From the NCBI GenBank assembly GCA_016893485.2, contig JAFEKX020000002.1, positions 53,209 to 117,208 on the forward strand: a DNA stretch of 64,000 bases, read 5' to 3'. The DNA comes from Streptomyces sp. P3 (GTDB taxonomy: Bacteria > Actinomycetota > Actinomycetes > Streptomycetales > Streptomycetaceae). Shown here one piece after another: positions 8,456 to 18,160 of this stretch (positions are counted from its first letter, which is position 1; every line of letters begins with the position of its first letter). Below the pieces are notes generated by a model. The model was not told where the DNA came from and did not search any database. It saw only the letters and a program-made list of their open reading frames with translations. The translations under genes and the position numbers were made by a program.

Positions 8456-10255
8456 TCAGTGCGGTTCCTGGTCCGCCTCCCGGCCCCCGGCCAAGCGGCG
8501 GCCCGCGCCGGAGTCCGCGGACACCGGCTCGGAGGGGCCGTGCCCGCTGGAGGGCTGTGGCCGTTGGAGGAGGCGTGGCCGTTGGAGGCCGCGTGCCCGT
8601 TGGCGGAGGGGCCGTCGAGTGCGGCGGGTTCGGCGTGGGCGAAGTGGGCCAGGGCTTCGCGCATCTCGGCCGGGGTGGGCTTGGCGATCTGGTTGCCGTA
8701 GAGCCAGCGGCTGAGGCGGTGGCGCAGGGCTGCCGGCGCCGGTCGGGGTTGGGCACGCCGTCGTGTTCGGCGGCGGGGGCGGGCAGCGGGTGTAGGTCTT
8801 GCGGGCCAGCAGCTCGTACTCCCGCCGGCGGTCCAGGCGCTGGTGGACCTCGACGAACTCGCCGTGCGGCAGTCTCCTGATCCGGCCGGTCTCCCGGCCG
8901 TGCAGCAGGGTGTCGCGTTCGCGGCGCTGCAGGCCCAGGCAGATCCGCCGGGTGACGATGTAGGTCAGCGCGGGGACGACGAACACGCCGATCCGTACCG
9001 ACCAGGTGATCTGGTTGAGGGAGAGGTGGAACTCCTGGGCGAGCACGTCGTTGGCGCCGCCGAAGAACAGCACCAGGTACAGGGCGACGAAGCCGATGCC
9101 GAACGCGGTGCGGGTGGGGTGGTCGCGCGGCCGGTCCAGGAGGTGGTGCTCGCGGCGGTCGCCGGTCACCCACGCCTCCAGGAACGGCCACAGCGCGATC
9201 ACGGCCATCATCAGGGTGGGCACGATCACCGCGGGGATGAGGATGCCGAGGTTGACGGTGTAGCCGGCGAGGCTGAACTCCCAGGCGGGCATGGCCCGCA
9301 GGGCTCCTTCCAGGAAGCCCATGTACCAGTCGGGCTGGGAGCCCTGGGAGATCTGGTCGGGCCGGTAGGGGCCGTACGTCCACACGGGGTTGATCTGCGC
9401 GATGCCCGCCAGCAGGGACAGCACCCCGGCGATGATGAAGAAGAAGCCGCCGGCCTTGGCCGTGTAGTGCGGGAAGAGGGGCTGGCCCACCACGTTCTTC
9501 TCGGTGCGGGCGGGACCGCGGAACTGGGTGTGCTTGTGGTAGAAGACCAGGATCAGGTGGACGGTCAGCAGCGCCACGACGATGCCGGGGATCAGCAGGA
9601 TGTGGAAGCCGTAGAACCGGCCGATCACGTTGTGGCCGGGGAACTCGCCGCCGAACAGGAACATCGACAGGTACGTGCCCACCAGCGGGATGGCCAGGGT
9701 GACGCCCTCGGCGATGCGCAGGCCGGTGCCGGAGAGCAGGTCGTCGGGCAGCGAGTAGCCCACGAAGCCCTCCAGGGTGACCAGCACCAGCAGCGTGAAC
9801 CCGAACAGCCAGTTGACCTCGCGCGGCTTGCGGAACGAGCCGGTCAGAAAGTGGCGCAGGGTGTGCAGGCACAGGGCGCCGATCATCGTCAGCGCCGACC
9901 AGTGGTGCAGCTGGCGGATGAACAGCCCGCCGCGGACCTCGAAGCTGATGTGGACGGTGGAGGCGTAGGCCTGGGACATCCGGACGCCGTGCAGCGGGCC
10001 GTAGGAGCCGTGGTAGACGGTCTCGGACATGCTCGGGTCGAAGAAGAGGGTGAGCCAGATCCCGGTCACCAGCAGCACGACGAAGCTGTAGAGGGCGATC
10101 TCGCCGAACATGAACGACCAGTGCTCGGGGAACACCTTGCGCACCAGGAAGCGGAAGTTGTAGATCCCCAGCCGGCCGTCCGTCCAGTCGGCGATGCGTT
10201 CGCCGCGCGGCGCGGTGGTGCGGCCGGCGCGTGCGGGTGTGTCGGTGCCGGTCAT
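8456..10255 (-). CDS. qcrB: cytochrome b of the bc1 complex, QcrB paralogue (3' end frameshifted)
   Basis: QcrB is the di-heme membrane subunit that oxidises menaquinol in the respiratory bc1 complex. The protein begins MTGTDTPARAGRTT (ATG 10255, after GGAAGGGG), has the first heme-ligand pair in LHHWSALTMIGALCLHTLRH, the second in HILLIPGIVVALLTVH, and the quinol-site motif PDWYMGFLEGALR, the usual actinobacterial form of PEWY. The core is unbroken; the C-terminal tail changes frame near 8770 and 8540. There is no qcrC or qcrA beside it, so this is an orphan copy at the edge of a biosynthetic cluster. It may be a housekeeping spare or a drug-tolerant target copy. Confidence 0.9.
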   Translation of the reverse strand: MTGTDTPARAGRTTAPRGERIADWTDGRLGIYNFRFLVRKVFPEHWSFMFGEIALYSFVVLLVTGIWLTLFFDPSMSETVYHGSYGPLHGVRMSQAYASTVHISFEVRGGLFIRQLHHWSALTMIGALCLHTLRHFLTGSFRKPREVNWLFGFTLLVLVTLEGFVGYSLPDDLLSGTGLRIAEGVTLAIPLVGTYLSMFLFGGEFPGHNVIGRFYGFHILLIPGIVVALLTVHLILVFYHKHTQFRGPARTEKNVVGQPLFPHYTAKAGGFFFIIAGVLSLLAGIAQINPVWTYGPYRPDQISQGSQPDWYMGFLEGALRAMPAWEFSLAGYTVNLGILIPAVIVPTLMMAVIALWPFLEAWVTGDRREHHLLDRPRDHPTRTAFGIGFVALYLVLFFGGANDVLAQEFHLSLNQITWSVRIGVFVVPALTYIVTRRICLGLQRRERDTLLHGRETGRIRRLPHGEFVEVHQRLDRRREYELLARKTYTRCPPPPPNTTACPTPTGAGSPAPPPQPLALRQPDRQAHPGRDARSPGPLRPRRTRRTRRPLRQRARGLQRPRLLQRPQPSSGHGPSEPVSADSGAGRRLAGGREADQEPH

Positions 10256-10474
10256 GCCCGGGCCCCTTCCCTCGCCGCCGGACGGTGGGGGCGGTCTGCC
10301 GCGGCGAGGGCCGGACCACCGTGTGCGAGGAGACTGCGCCGGGTGCGGGTCGGGGGCGCCCGGAGGTGTGCCGGGGTGGCTTCTGGGGCGGCTGGTCGGT
10401 TCACTTTCTCCACTCTCGTCATGCGGGACACCTCGTGGGGCCGGGTGGGGGCGGGTGTTCACGGCCGCCTCCGT

Positions 10475-11997
10475 TCACCGGCGGGGGCCGGCGCCGGCGT
10501 GGGCGGCGGGTCTGCGGGCCGGGCGGGCACGGCACCGGCCGTGCGTACCGGGACTGCTGCGGGGGTGCGGGGGTGCGGCGGCGGGGGTGTCCGGGCCGTG
10601 GGTGGTGCTGGGCGGCGCGCAGGGGGCCGGACCGGGCGGGGTGCGCAGGGCGGCCCGCAGGACGCGCGGGCGCAGCGCCGCCAGCGGCGACGGCGGGGCG
10701 GGGTGCAGGGGTGCAGCAGCAGGGCGGCCGCGTGCGGGTCGGTGGTCGCCGCCGCCGCGATCCGGGCCGCGTAGCGGGCACGGAGGCCGCCGGGCGGGCG
10801 GGGGCGGGTGGGCCTGCCGCCAGGCGGGGGCCACCTGGCGGGCCAGGGCGTGGCGCAGCCGGTGGCTGATGCCGACGGCGGTGCCGTGGCCGGTGAGGAC
10901 CTGGTCCAGGGCCAGCGCGCACTGCACCGCCAGGGCCATGCCGTGGCCGTGGGCCGCGTCCAGGTCGGCGAGGGCGTCGCCGACGACGAGGAACTGGTCG
11001 GGCCAGCGGCGGAGTTTCTCGTAGCGGTGCCAGCGGGCGCCGGTGCGGGTGCAGCCGTAGACCGGGCCCAGCGGGGTGGCGGCGGTCAGCAGGTCGTGGA
11101 GCAGGGGGTGGCGCAGGGTGCGGGCGGCGTGCAGCAGGGCGGGGTGGCCGGCCGGGGGCGGGCGGCGCCGGGGAGGGTGAGGGTCACCGACCAGCGGCCG
11201 CCCTCAACGGGGTGCAGGACGCCCTGGCGGGGCAGGCCGGGCGCGGCCGTCACCAGGAGGCTCTTCCAGTCGGCGACATGGCCCACCGGCGGGGCGAAGG
11301 CGGCGGTGGCGAAGGCGGCCGGGGCGGCGGCGAGGGTCTGCGGGGGCGGGGGTAGCCGAGTTCGGCCAGCCAGCGCGGGGCGTGGGAGCCGCGGCCGGAG
11401 GCGTCGACCACGAACTCCGCGGACAGCAGCCGCCGTATCCCCTTCCCGTCCGCGGCGGCGCGGTCGCGGGCGCGCACCCACACACCGGTGACGGTGTCGT
11501 GGCGGCCCCCGCGCAGGCCGACGACCTCGTGCCCGGGCAGGAAGGTCACTTTCGGGTCGGTGCGCAGCCGGGCCCGGACCGCCGCGTCGATCAGGTCGCG
11601 GCCCGCGGAGAGCAGGGACAGGCCGGCATCGAAACGGGGCAGCCAGCCGGCCGGGCCCAGCACCAGCAGGTCCCGGGGCACGGTGAGAGGGACCGCCCCG
11701 GCGCCGGCCAGGTCCTGGCCGATACCGGGAAGAGCCGCTCCAGCCCCTGATGGGCGGCCGGCACCAGCGTGTGGGTGTGCCGGGCCTGGGGCACCCCGGA
11801 CGCCGTCCCGGCCCGGAGGGCACCCAGTCGCGCTCGATCACCGTGACGTGGTCCATGAAGTTGGCCAGGGCCCGTGCCGCCGTGAGCCCGGCGAGACCGG
11901 CGCCGACGACCACGGCACGCCCGTGGCCACCACCCGCGCCGGCCCCCGCGTATGCACTCAACTCGGCTGCCCTCCCTGCTCGTTGTGCCTTCATCAT
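10475..11997 (-). CDS. FAD-dependent oxidoreductase, epoxidase/hydroxylase-like (multiply frameshifted)
   Basis: A flavin monooxygenase-type protein. The FAD-binding N terminus is RAVVVGAGLAGLTAARALAN; then VPQARHTHTLVPAAHQGLERL, typical of squalene-epoxidase-like enzymes; then FVVDASGRGSHAPRWLAELG; and the second FAD motif VVGDALADLDAAHGHGMALA. The start is ATG 11997. Frame changes near 11810, 11690, 11350, 11140 and at least two in the C-terminal 300 bases. It lies upstream of nothing on its strand but shares orientation with the CreD/CreE-like genes. SARP-type repeats lie just upstream. It may epoxidise or hydroxylate a prenyl or aromatic substrate; the substrate is not predictable. Confidence 0.75.
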
Positions 11998-12035
11998 GCG
12001 GCGCCCGAACGACCCCGCACGGCCCCTTCCACCCG

Positions 12036-12120
12036 TCGAGGACCACCCCTCCAGCCCTCTTCGAGTCCCCCTCCACCGGGCCTCCGGCGAGACTCGAGGA
12101 AGACTCCGTCGGGACTCGAG
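12036..12120 (-). promoter_or_regulatory. TCGAG repeats with 11-bp phasing, candidate SARP sites
   Basis: TCGAG occurs at 12036, 12061, 12094 and 12116; the last three are spaced 33 and 22 bp, multiples of 11. SARP activators bind direct repeats of this type on one face of the helix (TCGAG is the core described for ActII-ORF4 and DnrI). The block lies 40-120 bases upstream of the FAD oxidoreductase start at 11997. Three SARP genes are in the window. Confidence 0.55.
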
Positions 12121-12358
12121 ACAGAGGGGCGTGAGCTGGGCGGGGGCAGCGTGAGGGAGTGTTTTCCGGGGCGGGCAGGGGGTGTTTGGGCGAGGGCGCC
12201 GATCTTGTTCTGCGGGGCGGTGGAGCGGGGGCCGGGGACGGACCGAGGTGCGCTTGAGCACCGGCCCGGTGAGCACCGGCCCGGTGAGTACCGGGAGTTG
12301 GCCCGCGCGGGCCCCGGGCGCCGCAGCGGGCCGCGGTACGGCAACGGGTGAGGTGTCG

Positions 12359-13972
12359 TCAGATACCGGGCCCGGACCCCTGGCCACCGCCACCGCCGGG
12401 ATCAGGACCGGCGCCATGGCCCGGGCACGGGCCGGGACCGCCGGCCGCCGGGGCCGGAGCCCGGGCCGGAGCCGGAATCGGGGCCGGAATCGGGGCCCGG
12501 GCCCGTGTCAGGTCCGTGGTCGGCGCCGGTGTCAGGGCCGGTGACGGCTGCCGTGGGGGTGTCGCGGCGAGGGCCCGGTCCACCAGGGCGGGGGCCGCGC
12601 CCGTGTAGGCGGACGGGGTCAGGAGGGCTGAGGCTTCCTCCTTGGTGAGGATGCCTGCCAGTTCGGGCAGGCCGGTCAGGGTGTCGGAGAGGGGGAGGCC
12701 GGTGCGGGTGGCCAGGAGGGAGGCCCGGGTGAGGAGTTCTCTGGCCGCGGTGCGGCCCAGGCGGGGGTCAGGACGGCGGAGAGGCGTTCGGAGACGAGCT
12801 GTCCGCCGGTGGCCTCGAGGTTGGCGCGCATCCGGTCGGGGCGGACGGTGAGACCGCGGGCGAGTTCGACGGCCGTGTGCGCGGCGCCGCCGGTCAGCCG
12901 CAGGCACTCGCGCAGCGGCTGCCACTCCGCGTGCCACACCCCGGCCGAGCGTTCGTCCTCGGCCACCAGACACTGCGTCAGCACACCCGCCTGCGCGGGC
13001 ACCTGCAGCGCGGCCGAGCGGATCAGGGTGGCCAGCACGGGATTGCGTTTGTGGGGCATCGCCGAGGACGCCCCCGCCCCGCGACGGCCGGCTCGGCCAC
13101 TTCCCCGATCTCGGTGCGGGCCAGCACCAGCACGTCCGCGGCGATCTTCCCCAGCGCCCCGGCCGCATGCGCGAGGCCGGCCGCCAGGTCGGCGACCGGG
13201 GTGCGCAGCGCGTGCCAGGGCAGCACCGGCGCGGCAAGTCCCGTCTCCCGGGCGAACGCCTCCGTCAGCTCCTGGGACAAGGCGGCCGGGTCGGTGCCGG
13301 GACCGGCGTACTGGAGGTAGCCGGCCAGGGTGCCGGCCGCGCCGCCGAGCGCCACCGGCAGGCCGCCCGAGGCCAGCCGGTCGAGGCGGTCGGCGGCGTC
13401 CAGGACCAGCTGGCGCCAGCCGGCCGCCTTGAGGCCGAAGGTGGTGGGCACGGCGTGCAGGGCCAGGGTGCGGCCCGCCATCACCGTGTCCCGGTGCCCG
13501 GCCGCCAGCACCGCGAGCGCGTCGGCGACGGAACGCAGGTCCGCCACGATCAGGCGCAGCGCGCGGGCGGCGACCAGCATCGCGCCGGTGTCCAGGACGT
13601 CCTGGCTGGTGGAGCCGCGGTGCACGTACTCGGCGGCGCCCGGGCAGTCCGCCGCGACCCGCGCGGTCAGCGCCGCGACCAGGCCCACCACCGGGTTCGC
13701 GGTCTCCCCGCGCCGGCCAGGGCCAGTTCGCGTACGTCGAAGAACTCCGCCCGTGCCGCGGCGGTGACGGCCGCGGCCGCCGCGGCCGGCACCGTGCCCA
13801 GACGGGCCTGCGCCCGGGCCAGCGCCGCCTCCGCGTCCAGCATCGCCTGCAGCCACGCGACATCGCCGACGGCCGCCTCGACGGGGGTGCCCGCCCGCAC
13901 CGGGGACAGCAGGCCTGCGTCCAGATGCGCGGACAGCGACGCGGGCGGCGGGGTGGGGTCGGGGGAGGTCAT
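12359..13972 (-). CDS. fumarase/PcaB-superfamily lyase, CreD-like nitrosuccinate lyase candidate (frameshifted)
   Basis: The superfamily signature SSAMPHKRNPV is present near the middle, together with EYVHRGSTSQDVLDTGAM and HALRTPVADLAAGL, as in 3-carboxymuconate cycloisomerase and adenylosuccinate-lyase relatives. CreD of the cremeomycin pathway belongs here and splits nitrosuccinate into fumarate and nitrous acid. The ATG at 13972 overlaps the stop of the upstream FAD enzyme (ATGA), so the two are translationally coupled, as expected for CreE-CreD. Frame changes near 13715, 13080 and 12760. The C-terminal 50 residues are Pro/Ala-rich. The alternative is an ordinary PcaB-type enzyme, but the partner argues for nitrous acid production. 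Confidence 0.7.
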
Positions 13973-16123
13973 GTGGCCGCCTTCACGCTCGGGGCCAGGG
14001 TTTGGGCCGGGGCCGGGGTCGGGGCGGGGGCAGGGGTGTTGAGGCGGGCCGCACCGGCCGGCGGGGGTGGCGGGTGTGTTGTGGGCCTGGGGCACGGCCA
14101 GGACCGCGGCGGCGATGGCGTCGGAGTCCTCCAGGGTGACCGAGCCGACGCCGGGCCGGATGCCCGCGGCGGTCACCCAGTGCACGGACTCGGTGGGCAC
14201 CCCGTAGGCGAAGCGCCGCGGATGGGGCACCCCGTGCGCGTCGATCAGACGGTAGGGGCGCTCGGTCACCGCCAGACCCCGGTCTCATACCCGCCGCCGT
14301 CGTCCTCGTCGTGGAGGGCGGGGATGCGGTAGGGGCGGCACTGGCCGGTGCGCAGCAGCTGGCTCATCAGCGGGTCGGCGGTGCGCCGCAGGTCGGTGCC
14401 GGGCAGGCGGGCCTCGATCAGGACGGTGGCCCGGATCCGTACGCCCGGGATCGTCTCGGAGGTGGCCACGAAGCAGGGGGGGCCGGACGCGTCGTGCTCC
14501 TGCACGCCGACCCGCAGGCCGGGTCCGGTCACCTCCAGAATGCCGGCGTCGATGAGCGCGGCCATCTCCTCGATGCGGGAGGCCGGCGGGCCGATGGAGA
14601 GATAGGCGTTGAGCGGGGTGTACCAGCGCTCCAGGTCGTCACGGTGGGAGGCGGCGCTCAGGCCGGCGTGGTCGACGGCGAGGCGGACCTCGTTGCGCAG
14701 GTCGCGCAGCACGTCCAGGGCCGCCTTGACCGGCCCGCTGACATTGCCCTGCCGGGCCAGGCGGACGTCCTCGTCGAGATGCCCCCGCAGCCAGGTCCGG
14801 AAGGCGGCCAGGTCGGGGAAGGCACGGGTGCCGTAGGGGCGGGCGATGCGCTCCCAGTCCCAGCGCTGCGCCCCGGTGATCCCGGCCTCCTCCAGCAGGC
14901 GGTCCTCGGCTTCTCCGGGCTCGGCGTGCAGATAGCGCTCGGTGAACTCCTCGGCCACGGCGGCCGGTTCACCGCGCCGGGCCAGCAGCGCCGCGTAGTA
15001 GACGGCGCACACCTCCTTGGAGATCAGCGGCCACAGGTCGGCGGCGAAGTCGACGGCCGTGCTGCGCCGGTCGGCGGCCCGCAGCGCCGCGACGTACTCG
15101 GCCGTCAGCAGCCGCGGGCGGTGGCGGCCGTGGGCGCCCTTCTCGTTCTCGCCGCGCGCCTGGTAGGGCACCCCGCGCCGCGACCCGGCGTACAGGCGCG
15201 GCTCGCGGCCCGAGGGCCGGTAGACCAGACGCCCGCCGGTGCGGGTGAAGACACCGCCGCGCCCGCGGGTGAACAGCGCCATGTGGTCGAAGAAGTTCAG
15301 GCCCAGCCCGCGCAGCAGCACGCTCTCGCCCGGCCGTACGGCCGAGAGGTCCACGTCGGCCGGGTTGGCGGGCGCCACATAGGTCAGGCCGTGCCGGGCC
15401 GCGAAAGCCGCCAGCCGGCGCTCGGTGCGGGAGGGCCGCACCGGGACGTGCCCCTGCGCCAGGACCACCGCCGACAGGCCGCCCAGCCGGGTGCCGTCCT
15501 CCAGCACCACGCTCTGGCGGCCCGCCCGGACACCGTCGGCATCCGTGAGCGCGACGGCACGCAGCGCGTGGGTGCGCACCCGGACATGGGCCGCGGCGTT
15601 CGCGACGACCCGCCCGAACGCCCAGGTGAGATAGGAGCCGTAGAGGGCGCGGGTGGGATACGTGTCGGGGCCCAGGACGCGCGCCTCGGCAAGAACCTCC
15701 GCGCCGAGGCCGGCACCGGCGTCGGGAGCGCCCTCCAGGGTGCCCCGACTCCAGGGCGCGCGCCCACTCGTACAGGCTCGGGCCCCCTCCAGCGGACCGT
15801 CGATGCGGACACTGGCATCGGTGTAGACCGTCACCTGCGAGGCGACGGTGTTCATCAGCAGCTGCCGCGACTGGGTGGGGCGCCACACCCGGCCCGAGCC
15901 CGGCGGGCCGGGATCGACGACATGCACGGTGACGGTGTCCCAGCGGGGCGACTTCCGTTCCTGCGCACACAGCCGTTCCAGCACGGAAAGGCCCCGGGGC
16001 CGGCACCGACCAGGCACACCTCCAGATGGGCCGCGGTCGCGTCGCCGGGCGGCGGCGCGGCGGCGCGGGGATCCGGGTCCCCGGGGGAAAGACTCCGCCC
16101 GGGGGAAACTGATCGGTCGTCAT
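13969..16123 (-). CDS. FAD/NAD(P)-binding monooxygenase, CreE-like aspartate N-oxygenase candidate (frameshifted)
   Basis: A roughly 715-residue flavoprotein of the NAD_binding_9 type. It has an N-terminal dinucleotide site (CLVGAGP then RGLSVLERL), VDPGPPGSGRVWRPTQS, the second-site region LSAVVLAQGHVPVRPS, LLRGLGLNFFDHMALFTRG, and a C-terminal FAYGVPTESVHWVTAAGIRP. CreE, its best functional model, oxidises L-aspartate to nitrosuccinate. Start ATG 16123. Frame changes near 16000, at 14275 (one G lost from a G run) and near 14050; in the corrected frame the stop overlaps the lyase ATG as ATGA. Size, domains and partner fit CreE well; the substrate is inferred. Confidence 0.72.
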
Positions 16124-16223
16124 GACGAGCGGCCCTGCGAGGAGTCCGGCGTCTACTGCGCGTTCGCCTGCGTGCGTACCGTCCACAGTTCCTCCCTTCC
16201 TGCCGCCACCGTCGGTGCAGACG

Positions 16224-16320
16224 CTCGACCAGGGCTCGGCTCCGGGTGGAAAAGGCCTCGAGAAATCCGGCACGCCATTTCCCCGGCATGTTCCCGAACG
16301 GGGCTGTATCGGGACTCGAG
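16224..16320. promoter_or_regulatory. CTCGA repeats between the divergent CreE-like and 16557 genes, candidate SARP sites
   Basis: CTCGA occurs at 16224 and CTCGAG at 16257, 33 bp apart (three helical turns), 100-140 bases upstream of the CreE-like start. A further CTCGAG at 16315 is out of phase with these and may serve the divergent gene at 16557. The core matches SARP binding repeats. Confidence 0.4.
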
Positions 16321-16556
16321 TCACCGGGCGGGTAATGGAAGGACCCCTCGCGGACGAAAACCCCGCCGGGTCAACCGCCGTGACCGGCACGGCACATACG
16401 GCCACCCGCACAAAAGAAACATCCGCAAAGGCACACGCGTAAACGGATTCAAGTATTCGCGGAGTCACGGATTCGCGGGATGGATGCACGGGATATCCGA
16501 CAGCACAGTTGTGGACAGCGGTTGCGGGGCCCCAGACGCCTCGTGAAGGAGTTTCG

Positions 16557-17227
16557 ATGAATTCCCAGTCATGCCCCAGGAGTCACCCCCAGGAAAGCGT
16601 CGCCGCCGCCGGGTCCGTCCTCTGCGCCCCGTGCGTGCGAAGGGCGGCGCAGCATCTGCGGGTGCTTCCCGCACTGCACCAGGAATGCCTGCACCAGGCC
16701 TCCCCACGGGCCGGCGCACGAATCCCACCAAGGTCTCCGGCAGCCGCAAGCAAGCGGGACCACCTCGACATCGCCGTGCTCGACGCCCGGCACAACATCC
16801 TGACCATCCTCGAGTCGTGGTCGTCGCTGGTCGCCGAGAAGCGCGGGACCACCACGCCGGCGCGCAGCGTCCCCTCGCTGGCCCGGTTCCTGATCCGGCA
16901 CCTGGAGTGGCTCGCCGGCCAGCCCCCGGCGGACGACTTCGCCGACGAGATCGAACGCCTCGTCGGCGAGCTGCGCCAGACCATCGACCCCGACCCGCAC
17001 CCCCTGCACGCCCTCATCCGCGGCTGCGTGGTGGACGGCTGCCCGGGGACGATCAGCGCCCTCCCGCAGCGCGGCACCGGTGCCGGGAGCGGTGGTGGTG
17101 CCGGTCCGGGTTCAGGCGCGGGTTCGGGGGCAGCATCCGGTGCTCCTCGGGGCACGCGTGGAACGTGGGCGAGTGGCTGGGGCTGCGCACCCTCATGGAA
17201 CGCCAGCGAAAGGGCATCAGCGCATGA
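16557..17227 (+). CDS. OvmZ-like protein of unknown function (frameshifted)
   Basis: The protein opens MNSQSCPRSHPQESVAAAGS and has LCAPCVRRAAQHLRVLPALH, GRRTNPTKVSGSR, DHLDIAVLDARHNILTILES and the ending EWLGLRTLMERQRKGISA. It resembles OvmZ-type proteins of unknown function that accompany aromatic polyketide clusters; I assign this from memory of the family. ATG 16557 has GAAGGAG at 16545-16551. The frame changes and returns near 16700-16750 and changes again near 17130, next to a Gly/Ser-rich segment. Its stop overlaps the next ATG (ATGA), so it is coupled to a small HTH protein. A regulatory role is possible. Confidence 0.6.
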
Positions 17228-17409
17228 TCAAGCCACCCAGCCACCGGCTCGTCCCCACCAAGGTGGCCGCCCTCGCCGTGGGGGTCTCCGAGGCGACGAT
17301 CCGCAAGTGGGTCAGCCGCGGGAAGATCACCCGCTACGGCGCCCCGCACCGCCGCTCCGAGTTCGACATCGAGGAACTCACCGAGATCGCCCTGCACCGG
17401 CGGCCCTGA
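17224..17409 (+). CDS. small helix-turn-helix DNA-binding protein
   Basis: A 61-residue protein that is almost wholly a MerR/excisionase-type HTH: RLVPTKVAALAVGVSEATIR, then KWVSRGKITRYG and RRSEFDIEELTEIA. The ATG overlaps the preceding stop by four bases (ATGA). No dimerisation or ligand domain is present, so it probably works together with the upstream OvmZ-like partner. It is intact. Confidence 0.75.
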   Translation: MIKPPSHRLVPTKVAALAVGVSEATIRKWVSRGKITRYGAPHRRSEFDIEELTEIALHRRP

Positions 17410-18160
17410 CCTCGCCCCCAACTCCGGTCGGGCGGCTGCCGGTTGCCCTCCGAAGCGGGTGGCGGCCAGGGGCCGTAGGACAGAGGCCGTAGGGCAGGGG
17501 CCGTAGGGCAGGCGGTACGTCTGTGACGCGGAGCCCCGCGCCCGCGCACCCCCGGCGACTCTCCGCTCCCCGGCTCCCGCCGCTCCCCCAACTCCGGCCC
17601 CCGGCAGCCGGGATCACCAACTACCGCTTCACCGAACGCTCCTGACGGTTCCTCAACTCCCTTTCCCCACAGACCCGAAGAGCCCGACCATGCCCGCCGC
17701 GACTGCCCTGGCAGCCGCGGCTGCGCCGGTTGCGCGGGCAGGTTTCCACCCTCCCGGCGAGTGACCCACGTCACTTCCGTGCGGTGTTGGCGGGGGCCTG
17801 ACCCCGTGTCACTATTCCCCTACATCTCCCCTGCCCGAAAGCCGCCGCGAGGCCGTGCTGCGGCAGGGAGCGCGTGCCGCGGTCGCCCCTCTCATGGGGT
17901 GCGCGGCACTTTTTCTTTCCCCGGTTCCACCAGCCCATCGGTCCGCCGGCTCACCGGTCCGCCGGTCCGCCGGTTCGCCGGTGCACCGCTTCACCGTTCC
18001 GGCTGCGTCCGGCGCGATCGCGCCGTGCGTGAAGCCCCTGCGGTGTACGGCGGTTGGCGCCGCGCCTCGTCGCGGGCCCCTGGCCCCCACGGCCGCTGTG
18101 CGGCCCCGCGCCACCGGCATCTCCGGTATCCCCGGCGTCTCCGGGATCTCTGACATCTCC
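17410..18160. other. intergenic region with short tandem repeats upstream of the mevalonate operon
   Basis: No gene is supported. Three copies of a unit like GGCCGTAGGGCAG lie at 17468-17513. A second array of about 9 bases (variants of TCCGCCGGT) covers 17938-17990. The promoter of the mevalonate operon must lie here, but I cannot place a reliable -35/-10 pair. Confidence 0.5.

Noticed and set aside
8843..10774. A long plus-strand frame opposite qcrB
   Set aside because: It is the reverse complement of a clearly conserved cytochrome b; its Glu/Asp/Gly/Gln-rich composition is typical of an antisense shadow.
13667..14269. Apparent fusion of the end of the FAD enzyme to the start of the lyase
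   Set aside because: In the corrected frame the FAD enzyme stops at 13969 with an ATGA overlap. The fusion comes from a shift near 14050.
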